Assembly: GCF_003544895.1 (NCBI RefSeq)
Contig: NZ_CP032125.1
Coordinates: 3,176,001-3,240,000 of the forward strand
From: Profundibacter amoris
Lineage (GTDB): Bacteria; Pseudomonadota; Alphaproteobacteria; Rhodobacterales; Rhodobacteraceae
DNA length: 64,000 bases
Direction of reading: 5' to 3'
Shown here: piece after piece, positions 52,914-61,777 of the stretch
Layout of the letters: every line of letters begins with the position of its first letter
Numbering within the stretch: position 1 is the first letter of the stretch
The notes under the pieces: model-generated
The model's input: the letters and a program-made list of their open reading frames with translations, nothing else
Database searches by the model: none
What the model was told of the DNA's origin: nothing
Position numbers and translations under genes: made by a program

Positions 52914-52935
52914 GTAGGGCGGGGTTCACCCCGCC
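52914..52935. repeat. GTAGGGCGGGG...CCCCGCC hairpin between chorismate mutase and rpsP
   Basis: GGCGGGG (52918-52924) pairs with CCCCGCC (52929-52935) around TTCA. It begins with GTAGG, like the element at 44052. There is no T run, so read-through into rpsP is likely. Confidence 0.5.
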
Positions 52936-52964
52936 ACACCACGCCATTTATAGGAGAATATCAC

Positions 52965-53345
52965 ATGGCTATGAAAATTCGTCTCGCACGCGGCGGTTCC
53001 AAGAAACGTCCTTTTTATCGCATCGTTGCGGCTGACAGCCGGATGCCCCGCGATGGCCGTTACATCGAAAAGCTGGGCACATACAACCCGCTGCTGCCCA
53101 AGGATTCCGAAGAGCGCGTGAAAATGGACATGGAGCGCGTGAAATACTGGCTGGGCGAAGGTGCACAGCCGACCGACCGCGTATCGCGTTTTCTGGAAGC
53201 TGCCGGCGTTCTGGAAAAGAAAACCCGCAACAACCCCAACAAAGGCAAACCCGGTGACAAAGCCGTTGCCCGCGCCGAGGAAAAGGCCGCAAAAGCTGCT
53301 GCTCCTGCTGAAGAAGCCGCGCCCGAGGAAAATGCTGCCGAGTAA
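52965..53345 (+). CDS. rpsP: 30S ribosomal protein S16
   Basis: Small-subunit assembly protein S16, 126 residues. The core matches from [20 protein letters not shown] to [11 protein letters not shown]; the remaining 40 residues are an Ala/Glu/Lys-rich tail, a common extension in alphaproteobacteria. AGGAGA precedes the ATG. It is followed by bluB and then rimM, where rimM directly follows in most genomes. Confidence 0.97.
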   Translation: MAMKIRLARGGSKKRPFYRIVAADSRMPRDGRYIEKLGTYNPLLPKDSEERVKMDMERVKYWLGEGAQPTDRVSRFLEAAGVLEKKTRNNPNKGKPGDKAVARAEEKAAKAAAPAEEAAPEENAAE

Positions 53346-53365
53346 TCGGCAGTTCAGGTTTACTC

Positions 53366-53995
53366 ATGCCTGATTTTTCCGATCAGTTCCGGCAAGAGTT
53401 TACCCAGCTTCTGCGCTGGCGGCGCGATGTGCGCCGCTTTCGCACGGATCCGGTCGAGGGGGCTATTGTTGATCGTTGTTTGTCGACGTTCAATCTGGCC
53501 CCCTCGGTCGGTCTGTCCGAACCCTGGCGGATTGTGCGTGTCACCTCGCAACCCGCCCGCGATGCCGCGATTGCCAATTTCGAGGCCGCGAATGCCGATG
53601 CCCTGAAGGGCTATTCCGGCGAAAAAGCACAAATATATTCAGGGCTTAAACTAAGCGGGATGCGCGATGCACCCGTTCAGTTCGCCGTGTTCTGCGATGA
53701 CGAAACCCCCAAAGGGCAGGGCCTTGGCGCTGCCACCATGCCCGAAACCCGCCGCTATTCGGTTGTGGCCGCGATCACCCAGTTCTGGCTGGCCGCCCGC
53801 ACCGAAGGGCTGGGCGTTGGCTGGGTTTCCATCCTTGACCCCGCCCGCCTGACCCGCGATCTGGACGTGCCTGCGGGCTGGTCGCTGATCGCCTATCTTT
53901 GCGTCGGCTGGCCCGAGGAAAACAAGACCACCCCCACCCTGCAACAAGTCGGCTGGGAAACCCGCAGCACGACGCTGGACATACTGGAGCGATAG
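53366..53995 (+). CDS. bluB: 5,6-dimethylbenzimidazole synthase BluB
   Basis: Flavin destructase that makes the lower ligand of cobalamin from FMN and oxygen, 209 residues. It has the nitroreductase-like fold with the family's LRWRRDVRRFRTDPV, then APSVGLSEPWRIVRV and GLGVGWVSILDP, which separate BluB from ordinary nitroreductases. It lies between rpsP and rimM with short gaps (20 and 3 bases), so it is almost certainly in the ribosomal-protein operon; no cobalamin gene is adjacent. A PduO-type adenosyltransferase lies 5 kb further on. Confidence 0.92.
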   Translation: MPDFSDQFRQEFTQLLRWRRDVRRFRTDPVEGAIVDRCLSTFNLAPSVGLSEPWRIVRVTSQPARDAAIANFEAANADALKGYSGEKAQIYSGLKLSGMRDAPVQFAVFCDDETPKGQGLGAATMPETRRYSVVAAITQFWLAARTEGLGVGWVSILDPARLTRDLDVPAGWSLIAYLCVGWPEENKTTPTLQQVGWETRSTTLDILER

Positions 53996-53998
53996 ACG

Positions 53999-54505
53999 AT
54001 GCCAACAGACCACATCTGTGTCGGGGCTTTTTCCGGCTCTTACGGTGTCAAAGGCGAGGTGCGCCTGAAAAGTTTCTGCGCCGATCCCGAAGCGATCGCC
54101 GCCTACAGCCCCCTGACCACCGAGGACGGCAAGCACAGCTATGCCATCACCATCACCCGCAGCATCAAGGGTGCGCTGGTGGCTCGGGTCGAGGGGATCA
54201 CGAACAAAGAGATGGCCGACGACCTGAAAGGTATCCGCCTGTTTGCGCGACGCGGTCAACTGCCCGCCCTGCCGGATGACGAATTCTACCACGCCGACCT
54301 GATCGGCCTGACCGTTCTGGACACCGGCGGCACGGTTCTGGGCAAGGTCCACGCGGTGCAAAACCACGGTGCCAGCGACCTGCTGGAGATCATGCCAAGC
54401 ACGGGGGGCAACACCATCCTGCTGCCCTTTACCCGCGAAGTGGTGCCAACCGTTGACCTGACTGCAGGCCGCATCATCGCCGATCCGCCCGAAGGGGCGC
54501 TGTAA
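53999..54505 (+). CDS. rimM: Ribosome maturation factor RimM
   Basis: Assists late 30S assembly near helix 31-33 and binds S19. The 168-residue protein has the N-terminal RimM barrel ([21 protein letters not shown]) and the C-terminal PRC-like domain ([14 protein letters not shown], then [17 protein letters not shown]). The start codon comes 3 bases after the bluB stop. It is followed by trmD in the standard order. Confidence 0.96.
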   Translation: MPTDHICVGAFSGSYGVKGEVRLKSFCADPEAIAAYSPLTTEDGKHSYAITITRSIKGALVARVEGITNKEMADDLKGIRLFARRGQLPALPDDEFYHADLIGLTVLDTGGTVLGKVHAVQNHGASDLLEIMPSTGGNTILLPFTREVVPTVDLTAGRIIADPPEGAL

Positions 54506-54515
54506 GGCGCAACAC

Positions 54516-55361
54516 ATGTCAAAGCCAACCAAACCCCCGCTGACCAAATCGCACGGTCGCAAAACCATCACCGCCACGCTGCAACCGCGTGATCTGATGG
54601 GCGAGGCCCCGCAACTGGCCAACGCCTGGCGGGTCAAGGTGGTCACCCTGTTCCCCGAGGCATTTCCCGGTGTGCTGGGCGCATCCCTGACCGGCAAGGC
54701 TCTGCAAGAAGGGCTGTGGCAGTTGGAAACCATTGACCTGCGCCCCTTTGGCGAAGGCAAGCACAAGAACGTCGATGACACCCCATCCGGTGGCGGTGCC
54801 GGCATGGTGCTGCGGGCCGATGTGGTGGGCAAGGCGCTGGAAAAGGCGCAACAGGGCACCCCGACCGATCGTGCCAAATGGCCGGTGATTTACCTGTCGC
54901 CACGCGGCAAACCCCTGACACAGGCGATGGCACAGCGATTCGCAAAAGCTGACGGAATGACCCTGCTTTGTGGCCGTTTCGAGGGTGTAGACGAGCGCGT
55001 GATCGAAGAATTCGCGATAGAAGAGGTTTCTTTGGGCGATTTCGTCCTGACAGGCGGCGAGATTGCAGCACAGGCCTTGATTGATGCCACAGTCCGTCTT
55101 ATACCGCGCGTCTTGGGGAACCAGGCATCCACCGAAGAGGAATCATTCTCGGACGGGTTGCTGGAACACTCGCAGTATACAAGGCCTGCCGTCTGGAAGG
55201 GTCGCGAGGTACCGGAAATTCTTCTGTCCGGCCATCACGCGAAAATAGCCGACTGGCGACAGGAGATGGCCGAAAGGCTGACAAAGAAACGTCGACCTGA
55301 TCTCTGGCGGGCTTATTGTGAGAAACACGATAGGGACCCGGAAGAAGACCAAGAGCAATAG
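54516..55361 (+). CDS. trmD: tRNA (guanine37-N1)-methyltransferase
   Basis: SPOUT-fold methyltransferase that makes m1G37 and prevents frameshifting, 281 residues. The knot region shows [11 protein letters not shown] and [13 protein letters not shown], then [11 protein letters not shown], and the core starts at [15 protein letters not shown]. An N-terminal extension of about 38 residues ([16 protein letters not shown] and on) precedes the core; such extensions occur in Rhodobacterales, but an internal start is possible. It precedes rplS by 55 bases. Confidence 0.95.
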   Translation: MSKPTKPPLTKSHGRKTITATLQPRDLMGEAPQLANAWRVKVVTLFPEAFPGVLGASLTGKALQEGLWQLETIDLRPFGEGKHKNVDDTPSGGGAGMVLRADVVGKALEKAQQGTPTDRAKWPVIYLSPRGKPLTQAMAQRFAKADGMTLLCGRFEGVDERVIEEFAIEEVSLGDFVLTGGEIAAQALIDATVRLIPRVLGNQASTEEESFSDGLLEHSQYTRPAVWKGREVPEILLSGHHAKIADWRQEMAERLTKKRRPDLWRAYCEKHDRDPEEDQEQ

Positions 55362-55416
55362 GGGCGCGCCAACACTTCGCGGGCAAACCGTGAGCATTTA
55401 TGAAGGAGCGTTTCAG

Positions 55417-55791
55417 ATGAACCTGATCGCAGAACTGGAAGCCGAGCAAATCGCTGCGCTTGGCAAAGACATTCCCGATTTCAAGGCGGGTGATACCATC
55501 CGCGTAGGTTACAAGGTAACCGAGGGCACCCGCACCCGTGTGCAGAACTACGAAGGTGTCTGCATCAGCCGCAAAAACGGTTCGGGCATTGCCGGATCGT
55601 TCACCGTGCGCAAGATTTCCTTTGGCGAAGGTGTGGAACGTGTGTTCCCGCTGCATTCAACCAACATCGACAGCATCACAGTTGTGCGTCGTGGCCGTGT
55701 GCGCCGCGCCAAACTGTACTATCTGCGCAGCCGTCGCGGTAAATCGGCGCGTATCGCCGAAGACACCAACTACAAGCCCAAAAAATCTTAA
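55417..55791 (+). CDS. rplS: 50S ribosomal protein L19
   Basis: L19 at the 30S-50S interface, 124 residues. The match is continuous, with [32 protein letters not shown] and [26 protein letters not shown] stands before the ATG; the open frame extends upstream through the trmD end but without L19 similarity. It is followed after 11 bases by rpmE. Confidence 0.97.
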   Translation: MNLIAELEAEQIAALGKDIPDFKAGDTIRVGYKVTEGTRTRVQNYEGVCISRKNGSGIAGSFTVRKISFGEGVERVFPLHSTNIDSITVVRRGRVRRAKLYYLRSRRGKSARIAEDTNYKPKKS

Positions 55792-55802
55792 GGAGTGCGG
55801 AG

Positions 55803-56024
55803 ATGAAAAAAGATATTCACCCCGACTACCACACAATCAACGTCAAAATGACCGACGGCACGATTGTAGAAATGAAATCGACCTACGGGACCGAAGGCGA
55901 AACAATGTCGCTGGAAATCGACCCGTCGGTTCACCCCGCCTGGACCGGCGGCGGCACCCGTTTGATGGATGCCGGTGGCCGTGTGTCCAAGTTCAAAAAG
56001 AAATACGAAGGGCTTGGCTTCTAG
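55803..56024 (+). CDS. rpmE: 50S ribosomal protein L31
   Basis: L31, 73 residues: [19 protein letters not shown] at the start and [21 protein letters not shown] at the end. The zinc-binding CxxC of type C+ L31 is absent, so this is the zinc-free form. It closes the operon that begins at ffh or rpsP and is followed by a terminator. Confidence 0.95.
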   Translation: MKKDIHPDYHTINVKMTDGTIVEMKSTYGTEGETMSLEIDPSVHPAWTGGGTRLMDAGGRVSKFKKKYEGLGF

Positions 56025-56047
56025 GCCATATCCCCCTTTCGGATTTG

Positions 56048-56081
56048 AAAACGCCGCACTGGAAAACAGGGCGGCGTTTTT
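56048..56081 (+). terminator. Rho-independent terminator of the ribosomal operon
   Basis: AAAACGCCGC (56048-56057) pairs with GCGGCGTTTT (56071-56080) and runs into T. It lies 24 bases after the rpmE stop. Confidence 0.9.
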
Positions 56082-56100
56082 CGTTTGAGTAGGCCAGAAT

Positions 56101-56253
56101 TCACCACCCGTTGGGTGTGCACACAATGCCATCCGGACCGGTGGTAATAATCCATGCCCCCGGACCGCAGGGGCCATCAGTTGGTTCGACCGGTGGTTCC
56201 GTCTCGCATCCGGCAAGCATAAATACACTGGAAAGCAACCAAAGAAGTTTCAT
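56101..56253 (-). CDS. Small lipoprotein, 50 residues
   Basis: A short gene on the minus strand. AGGAGGTAG stands 5 bases before the ATG, one of the best ribosome sites in the window. The product has a lipoprotein signal (MKLLWLLSSVFMLAGC) with lipobox LAGC at residues 13-16, so the mature lipid-linked peptide is only 35 residues: a Glu/Pro-rich start (ETEPPVEPTDG), then two further cysteines and TTGPDGIVCTPNGW. I recognise no family, but the short entericidin-like and Rhodobacterales small lipoproteins look similar. It is convergent with rpmE and divergent from mipZ. Function unknown. Confidence 0.8.
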   Translation of the reverse strand: MKLLWLLSSVFMLAGCETEPPVEPTDGPCGPGAWIITTGPDGIVCTPNGW

Positions 56254-56429
56254 AATCTACCTCCTGCAATAAACACTGCTGATAATTCCGCCTTTATAAC
56301 ACAGGATGCCAAATACTCGTAATTCGCAGTAATAGAGCCTGATCACGGCTTCCCATAAGCCAAGCCACTGCATATAGTGCCCATAGCGCACTGGGGCGCA
56401 GTATTAGCGAATGAACGGGGTGTATTGTT

Positions 56430-57242
56430 TTGGCGCATATTATTGTTGTGGGGAACGAAAAGGGTGGCTCGGGTAAATCGACCACCTCGATGCATGTGGC
56501 AACGGCACTGGTCCGGATGGGCCATAGTGTTGGCGCGCTGGATCTGGATTTGCGGCAACGCACCTTTGGCCGCTATGTCGAAAACCGCCGCACCTATTGC
56601 GAAACCCATGATGTCAAACTGCCGATGCCAGATTACCACGACCTGCCGGATGTGGATCGTGCCAAACTGAAGCCGGGCGAAAATGTTTACGACCATCGTC
56701 TGTCAGCCGCCGTTGCTACGCTGGAGCCGGACAATGATTTCATTCTGATCGACTGTCCCGGGTCGCACACCCGATTGTCACAGGTGGCCCATTCGCTGGC
56801 CGACACATTGATCACCCCGCTGAACGACAGCTTTGTCGATTTCGACCTGCTGGCGCATATGGATCCGGATAGCGGTAAAATCCTCAGCCCTTCTGTCTAT
56901 TCCGAAATGGTCTGGAACGCGCGGCAATTGCGGGCGCAGGCCGGATTGCCCTCTATTGACTGGGTGGTGGTGCGCAACCGTCTGGCCGCACAGCGGATGC
57001 ACAACAAGGAAAAGATGGAGCAGGCCCTGAATGCCCTGTCAAAACGTATCGGTTTTCGCATCGCACCGGGGTTTGGCGAGCGGGTCATTTTCCGTGAACT
57101 TTTCCCGCGCGGCCTGACCCTGCTGGATTTGCGCGATGTCGGCGTCAAAGGGCAGATGAATATTTCCAATGTCGCCGCCCGTCAGGAGCTGCGCGAACTG
57201 ATGAAGGCGCTGAATTTGCCGGGGGTTTCGGTGAATTTCTAG
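56430..57242 (+). CDS. mipZ: Division-plane positioning ATPase MipZ
   Basis: ParA/MinD-family ATPase of alphaproteobacteria that binds ParB at the poles and keeps FtsZ rings at mid-cell, 270 residues. It shows the deviant Walker A GNEKGGSGKST (about residues 9-19), DLDLRQRTFGRYVENR, the MipZ fingerprint, and VDFDLL near residue 135. The only plausible start is TTG: an in-frame stop lies 6 codons upstream and no ATG or GTG comes between. A GGGG ribosome site is about 10 bases away. It appears monocistronic. Confidence 0.94.
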   Translation: MAHIIVVGNEKGGSGKSTTSMHVATALVRMGHSVGALDLDLRQRTFGRYVENRRTYCETHDVKLPMPDYHDLPDVDRAKLKPGENVYDHRLSAAVATLEPDNDFILIDCPGSHTRLSQVAHSLADTLITPLNDSFVDFDLLAHMDPDSGKILSPSVYSEMVWNARQLRAQAGLPSIDWVVVRNRLAAQRMHNKEKMEQALNALSKRIGFRIAPGFGERVIFRELFPRGLTLLDLRDVGVKGQMNISNVAARQELRELMKALNLPGVSVNF

Positions 57243-57281
57243 GAACTGCGCCAACCCGCATAACAAAAACAAGGCAGGGAA

Positions 57282-58115
57282 ATGAGCGAAAAATCCATTC
57301 TGATCACCGGTTGTTCTTCGGGCATCGGCTATGACGCGGCGCATACGTTGCACAAACGCGGCTGGCGGGTGTTTGCGACCTGCCGTCAGGAATCCGATTG
57401 CGAACGCCTGCGCGGTGAAGGGCTGGAAAGTTTCGCTCTGGATTATGCCGACGAGACGTCGGTCAAAGCCGCCGTCACCGAAACCCTGTCGCGCACCGGC
57501 GGCACGCTGGACGCGCTATATAACAACGGCGCCTATGCCATTCCCGGTGCCCTCGAGGATCTGCCCCGTGACGCCCTGCGCGCAATCTACGAGGTTAATT
57601 TGTTTGGCTATCATGACCTGACCCGTCAGATAATTCCGGTGATGCGGGCGCAGGGGCACGGGCGGATAATCAACTGTTCCTCGGTTCTGGGGCTGGCCGC
57701 TTTGCGGTTTCGCGGAGCCTATGTTTCAACCAAATTCGCGCTGGAGGGGCTGACCGATGTGCTGCGTCTGGAAATGCACAGCCAGCCGATTGACGTGATC
57801 CTGATCGAACCCGGTCCGATCACCAGTAAAATCCGCGTCAACGCCCAACCGCATTTTGAAAAATGGATCGACTGGGAAAATTCCGCCCTGCGCAAACTGT
57901 ACGAGTTCGGTCTGCGTCCGCGCCTGTATGACACCAGCGGCGAACCTGACAAATTCGAACTGCCAGCTTCGGCGGTCACGAAAAAGCTGATCCATGCGCT
58001 GGAATCAAAGCGACCAAAACCGCGTTACTATGTTACGGTCCCCACATACCTTTCCGGTTTCTTTCGCCGCATCCTGTCGACCCGCGCCTTTGACTGGATC
58101 CTGCTAAAGGGCTAA
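57282..58115 (+). CDS. SDR-family oxidoreductase
   Basis: Short-chain dehydrogenase of 277 residues with TGCSSGIG (9-16) for NAD(P), NNGAYAIPG in place of NNAG, and Tyr-x3-Lys in AYVSTKFALEGL. The C-terminus is extended and hydrophobic, with TVPTYLSGFFRRIL, as in membrane-associated retinol-dehydrogenase-like SDRs. Some relatives near mipZ in alphaproteobacteria are annotated as SDR of unknown substrate. It lies 39 bases after mipZ and 24 bases before the HIG1-like gene, so these may be cotranscribed. Confidence 0.88.
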   Translation: MSEKSILITGCSSGIGYDAAHTLHKRGWRVFATCRQESDCERLRGEGLESFALDYADETSVKAAVTETLSRTGGTLDALYNNGAYAIPGALEDLPRDALRAIYEVNLFGYHDLTRQIIPVMRAQGHGRIINCSSVLGLAALRFRGAYVSTKFALEGLTDVLRLEMHSQPIDVILIEPGPITSKIRVNAQPHFEKWIDWENSALRKLYEFGLRPRLYDTSGEPDKFELPASAVTKKLIHALESKRPKPRYYVTVPTYLSGFFRRILSTRAFDWILLKG

Positions 58116-58139
58116 ACCGGCAACATAAGGAAACGCGAC

Positions 58140-58343
58140 ATGCTTCAAGACCCCCTATTTCTGACCCTTGCCGCTGCCTGTCTGGTGGTGGTGGTTATCC
58201 TGATGCTGGGCATCGGCGGCTTTGCCAAGGGTGGTGAATTCAACCGCAATCACGCCAACCGGCTGATGCGGTTCCGCATCTATGCACAGGCCATTGCCGT
58301 GGTGCTGCTGTTGCTGTTTCTCTATATCCGTAGCAAAGGCTAG
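58140..58343 (+). CDS. HIG1-like twin-transmembrane protein
   Basis: A 67-residue protein with two membrane helices (about residues 8-26 and 46-63) joined by GGFAKGGEFNRNHANRLMRFRI. That loop is typical of the HIG_1_N family, whose mitochondrial members assist respiratory supercomplexes; bacterial function is unknown. ATAAGGA stands 8 bases before the ATG. It precedes the adenosyltransferase gene by 3 bases. Confidence 0.85.
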   Translation: MLQDPLFLTLAAACLVVVVILMLGIGGFAKGGEFNRNHANRLMRFRIYAQAIAVVLLLLFLYIRSKG

Positions 58344-58346
58344 ATC

Positions 58347-58919
58347 ATGGTCGTTCTGAACAAGATTTACACCAAAACCGGCGATAGCGGCGAAACCGCG
58401 TTGGGGGATGGCACCCGCGTGCCCAAAACCTCGCCGCGCGTTGCGGCCTATGGCACTGTGGACGAGGTAAACGCCACCGTCGGCCTTGCCCGTCTGCACG
58501 CCAACGGCGACATGCACGATATGCTGGCGCTGATCCAGAACGATCTGTTCGATCTGGGGGCCGATCTGTGCCGCCCTGAAATGGACAAAGACAAAGACGC
58601 CGAATACCCGCCCCTGCGGCTGGCCACCTCGCAAGTCGAGCGGCTGGAAGGCGAGATCGACGCGATGAACGCCAACCTTGCCACGCTTCGGTCCTTTATC
58701 CTGCCCGGCGGCAGTCCGCTGGCCGCGCATCTGCATCTGTGCCGCACGGTTTCACGCCGCGCCGAGCGGTTGGCTGTGGAACTGGCGGCCAGCGAATCTG
58801 TCAATCCGGCGGCGGTGAAATACCTGAACCGTTTGTCCGACTGGTTCTTTGTGGCCAGCCGTGTTGCCAATGAAAATGGCGCAAAAGATGTGCTATGGGT
58901 GCCCGGCGCCAACCGTTAA
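58347..58919 (+). CDS. PduO-type cob(I)alamin adenosyltransferase
   Basis: Attaches adenosyl to cobalamin, making coenzyme B12, 190 residues. The ATP-binding N-terminus is KIYTKTGDSGETALGDG, and RVAAYGTVDEVNA, FILPGGSPLAAHLHLCRTVSRRAER and YLNRLSDWFFVASR are the PduO-type landmarks (not CobA type). It links to bluB earlier in the window as part of B12 supply, although the two are in different transcripts. It follows the HIG1-like gene by 3 bases. Confidence 0.93.
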   Translation: MVVLNKIYTKTGDSGETALGDGTRVPKTSPRVAAYGTVDEVNATVGLARLHANGDMHDMLALIQNDLFDLGADLCRPEMDKDKDAEYPPLRLATSQVERLEGEIDAMNANLATLRSFILPGGSPLAAHLHLCRTVSRRAERLAVELAASESVNPAAVKYLNRLSDWFFVASRVANENGAKDVLWVPGANR

Positions 58920-59064
58920 ACCCCCGAAAACCGCAAAACGCGGCGTCGCCATGTCTATTCATGTCGATTTTGCTCTGTTTTTCACCGCGACACTGGGCTA
59001 ACAAACCTGCGAGAGCTTGGACAACTCCGCCCTTTGTGGGGGAATTAATAGGAGAGATACGCTG

Positions 59065-59823
59065 ATGAAGGTGCTAGTGCCAGTCAAGCGCGTGATCGAC
59101 TACAACGTGAAGGTTCGCGTCAAAGCGGACGGATCGGGTGTTGATCTCGCCAATGTCAAAATGTCGATGAACCCTTTTGACGAAATCGCGGTAGAAGAAG
59201 CGATCCGCCTGCGCGAAGCGGGCAAGGTCGAAGAAGTGGTTGCCGTTTCCATCGGTGTCAAACAGGCACAGGAAACCCTGCGCACCGCTTTGGCGATGGG
59301 CGCTGACCGCGCCATTCTGGTGATTGCCGCCGATGATGTGCATCAGGACATCGAGCCGCTGGCCGTTGCCAAAATCCTGAAGGCCATCGTGGATGAAGAA
59401 AAGCCCGATCTGGTTCTGGCAGGAAAACAGGCGATCGACAACGACATGAACGCCACCGGCCAGATGCTGTCAGCATTGCTGGGCTGGTCGCAGGCCACCT
59501 TTGCCTCCGAAGTGGACATCGATGGCGATCACGCCACCGTCACCCGCGAGGTGGACGGCGGTTTGCAAACGATCAAGGTCAAGATGCCAACCATCATCAC
59601 CGTTGATCTGCGTCTGAACGAGCCACGCTACGCCAGCTTGCCCAACATCATGAAGGCCAAGAAAAAGCCGCTGGATGAAAAAACCGCCGCCGATTACGGC
59701 GTCGATGTCACCCCGCGTCTGACCGTTGTGAAAACCGGCGAACCTGAAACCCGTGCTGCGGGTGTGAAGGTGGCGGATGTGGCCGAACTTGTTGCGAAAC
59801 TCAAAGAAGCGGGGGTTGTCTGA
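59065..59823 (+). CDS. etfB: Electron transfer flavoprotein beta subunit
   Basis: Beta subunit of ETF, 252 residues, carrying electrons from acyl-CoA dehydrogenases to ETF-ubiquinone oxidoreductase. It opens with [19 protein letters not shown] and has the AMP-binding [22 protein letters not shown], plus the later [15 protein letters not shown] typical of the recognition loop. AGGAGAG precedes the ATG. The stop overlaps the etfA start (TGATG). It is preceded by a 145-base non-coding region with no clear promoter. Confidence 0.96.
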   Translation: MKVLVPVKRVIDYNVKVRVKADGSGVDLANVKMSMNPFDEIAVEEAIRLREAGKVEEVVAVSIGVKQAQETLRTALAMGADRAILVIAADDVHQDIEPLAVAKILKAIVDEEKPDLVLAGKQAIDNDMNATGQMLSALLGWSQATFASEVDIDGDHATVTREVDGGLQTIKVKMPTIITVDLRLNEPRYASLPNIMKAKKKPLDEKTAADYGVDVTPRLTVVKTGEPETRAAGVKVADVAELVAKLKEAGVV

Positions 59824-60749
59824 TGGCTGTATTACTATTGGCAGAAGTGAACGGCAGCGAATTGGCTGTTGATGCAACTGCAAAAACCCTGACCGCCGCG
59901 AAAATGCTGGGCGATGTGACCATCCTGTGTGCCAGTGCCGGCTGTTCCGGTGCGGCCGAAGCGGCTGCGAAACTGGATGGCGTGTCCAAGGTGCTGTGCG
60001 CCGATGATGCTGCCTATGGTCACGATCTGGCCGAACCGGTTGCCGATCTGATCGTGGCGCTGGCTGGCGATTACGACCATATCGTTGCCCCTGCTACCGC
60101 ATCTGCGAAAAACGTGATGCCACGGGTTGCCGCACTGCTGGATGTGATGGTGATCACCGATATTTCCGGCGTGGTGGATGGCGATACGTTTGAACGCCCG
60201 ATCTATGCGGGCAACGCGATCCAGACGGTGAAATCCACCGATGGCAAAAAGGTTCTGACCGTTCGCACCACAACCTTTGACGCCGCTGGCGAAGGTGGTT
60301 CTGCCGCTGTCGAAGCCGCGCCTGCTGTTGCCAACCCCGGCCTGTCCGAATGGGTTGAAGACAAGGTTGCCGAAAGCGATCGACCCGAGCTGACCTCGGC
60401 CGGTATCGTGGTTTCTGGTGGTCGTGGTGTCGGGTCGGAAGACGACTTTGCGCTGATCGAAAAACTGGCCGATAAACTGGGTGCTGCTGTTGGTGCGTCC
60501 CGTGCGGCAGTTGACTCCGGCTATGCCCCGAACGACTGGCAGGTTGGCCAGACCGGCAAGGTGGTTGCGCCCGAACTGTATATCGCGGTCGGCATTTCCG
60601 GTGCGATCCAGCATCTGGCCGGCATGAAAGACAGCAAGATCATCGTCGCCATCAATAAAGACGAAGAAGCGCCGATTTTCCAGGTTGCCGATTACGGGCT
60701 GGTTGCCGACCTGTTCGATGCGGTTCCGGCGCTGATCGACGCGCTGTAA
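59823..60749 (+). CDS. etfA: Electron transfer flavoprotein alpha subunit
   Basis: Alpha subunit of ETF, 308 residues, binding FAD. The FAD domain shows [22 protein letters not shown] and [45 protein letters not shown], the ETF-alpha signature, plus [18 protein letters not shown]. It is coupled to etfB and followed by a strong terminator. It is near the 3-hydroxybutyryl-CoA dehydrogenase gene but not in its operon. Confidence 0.96.
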   Translation: MAVLLLAEVNGSELAVDATAKTLTAAKMLGDVTILCASAGCSGAAEAAAKLDGVSKVLCADDAAYGHDLAEPVADLIVALAGDYDHIVAPATASAKNVMPRVAALLDVMVITDISGVVDGDTFERPIYAGNAIQTVKSTDGKKVLTVRTTTFDAAGEGGSAAVEAAPAVANPGLSEWVEDKVAESDRPELTSAGIVVSGGRGVGSEDDFALIEKLADKLGAAVGASRAAVDSGYAPNDWQVGQTGKVVAPELYIAVGISGAIQHLAGMKDSKIIVAINKDEEAPIFQVADYGLVADLFDAVPALIDAL

Positions 60750-60766
60750 GCCGATATGAAATCGTC

Positions 60767-60797
60767 AAAAGGCCCGCCATATCCGGCGGGCCTTTTT
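60767..60797 (+). terminator. Rho-independent terminator after etfA
   Basis: AAAAGGCCCGCC (60767-60778) pairs with GGCGGGCCTTTT (60785-60796) around ATATCC, a 12-bp stem ending in T residues. It reaches to 3 bases before the stop of the convergent gene and could serve both strands. Confidence 0.92.
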
Positions 60798-60799
60798 GT

Positions 60800-61627
60800 T
60801 TACAGCAAGTGTTTCAACGGCTCGACCAATGCGGCCGCCACTTGTTCATGCGCCCCAACCCCCATCAGTTCGCGGGCGGCCAGTTCATCCAGCGGGGAAT
60901 AGATCATCCCCTCGGTCCCTTTGGCCAGTGTCAGCACGTCTGGCACAACCTCGACCACTTCGGACACATGCGGTCGGATTTCCTCGACCATGCTGCGATC
61001 CACGAACAGCGGGTCGCGCCCCAATCCGTTTGGCACCGGTGGACTATCTGGCGAGCGGTCGGAAAACCACAACAGAATGGTCTTGCCCTCGATCTTGTTG
61101 ATCAACAGCTTTGTGCGCGCCACCCACGCCGCCCGCAATTCACCCTGCACCACCGAAAACCGTTCCGGCGATATGGCCTGCAATGCGTTCATCAGATGTT
61201 TGGTAAAACTGAACTCGGCAAAATCCACCTCGCTGTAGATGGTTTTCAGCAAGGCCGAAGCCCGTAAAAACCTGTCATTGCGGCGCGGATGCACGGCGTA
61301 AAACCGGTTGGTCATATTCTGCGCCCCCAGCGCCTGAATAACCGTCACCCGCGCATTGCCGCAGGCCTCGAGCACGGAAGGTTCGTTGATAAACACATCC
61401 ACCCCGGCGTTTACACAGCCAAAGTTTACGGTTTCCATGCCGATTGCATGTTCGACCAGCGCGGAAAACGGTTTTTCAATGAATTTGCCGTAAGTTTCCG
61501 TGCTGCCGATCATCGCGATAAAATCCCCCGTCATTTCCCGACGCGGCCCGCGAAACAGCAATTTCGATTTCCCGTATCTGCACGGATAATAGTCAAGGGC
61601 ACATTCGCCCAGATTCAAATAGGTCAT
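60800..61627 (-). CDS. DUF6473 family protein
   Basis: A 275-residue protein of a family seen mainly in Rhodobacterales (DUF6473), with no known function. It starts YLNLGECALDYYPCRYGKS and continues LLFRGPRRE; GDFIAMIGSTETYGKF with a Ser in IGSTETYG and NFGCVNAGVD suggest an SGNH-hydrolase-like or sulfotransferase-like fold, which I cannot decide. No signal peptide. The start chosen has GGGTGG before it. It may act on surface glycans like the sulfotransferase and GT14 genes, but that is a guess from taxonomic co-occurrence. Confidence 0.78.
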   Translation of the reverse strand: MTYLNLGECALDYYPCRYGKSKLLFRGPRREMTGDFIAMIGSTETYGKFIEKPFSALVEHAIGMETVNFGCVNAGVDVFINEPSVLEACGNARVTVIQALGAQNMTNRFYAVHPRRNDRFLRASALLKTIYSEVDFAEFSFTKHLMNALQAISPERFSVVQGELRAAWVARTKLLINKIEGKTILLWFSDRSPDSPPVPNGLGRDPLFVDRSMVEEIRPHVSEVVEVVPDVLTLAKGTEGMIYSPLDELAARELMGVGAHEQVAAALVEPLKHLL

Positions 61628-61777
61628 TCCACCCACCCCTTGTTTCGATTCACCCAAAGACAGATTCGCGCAAAGGAGTTTCCAAATAGCTAAACCAACA
61701 ATTTGCCGTAATTTTTAGCGCCTTGCCCCCTCTGCATACAGGCCGTAAAGTCGCCCCAAGCAGTCACGAGGTGTGCT

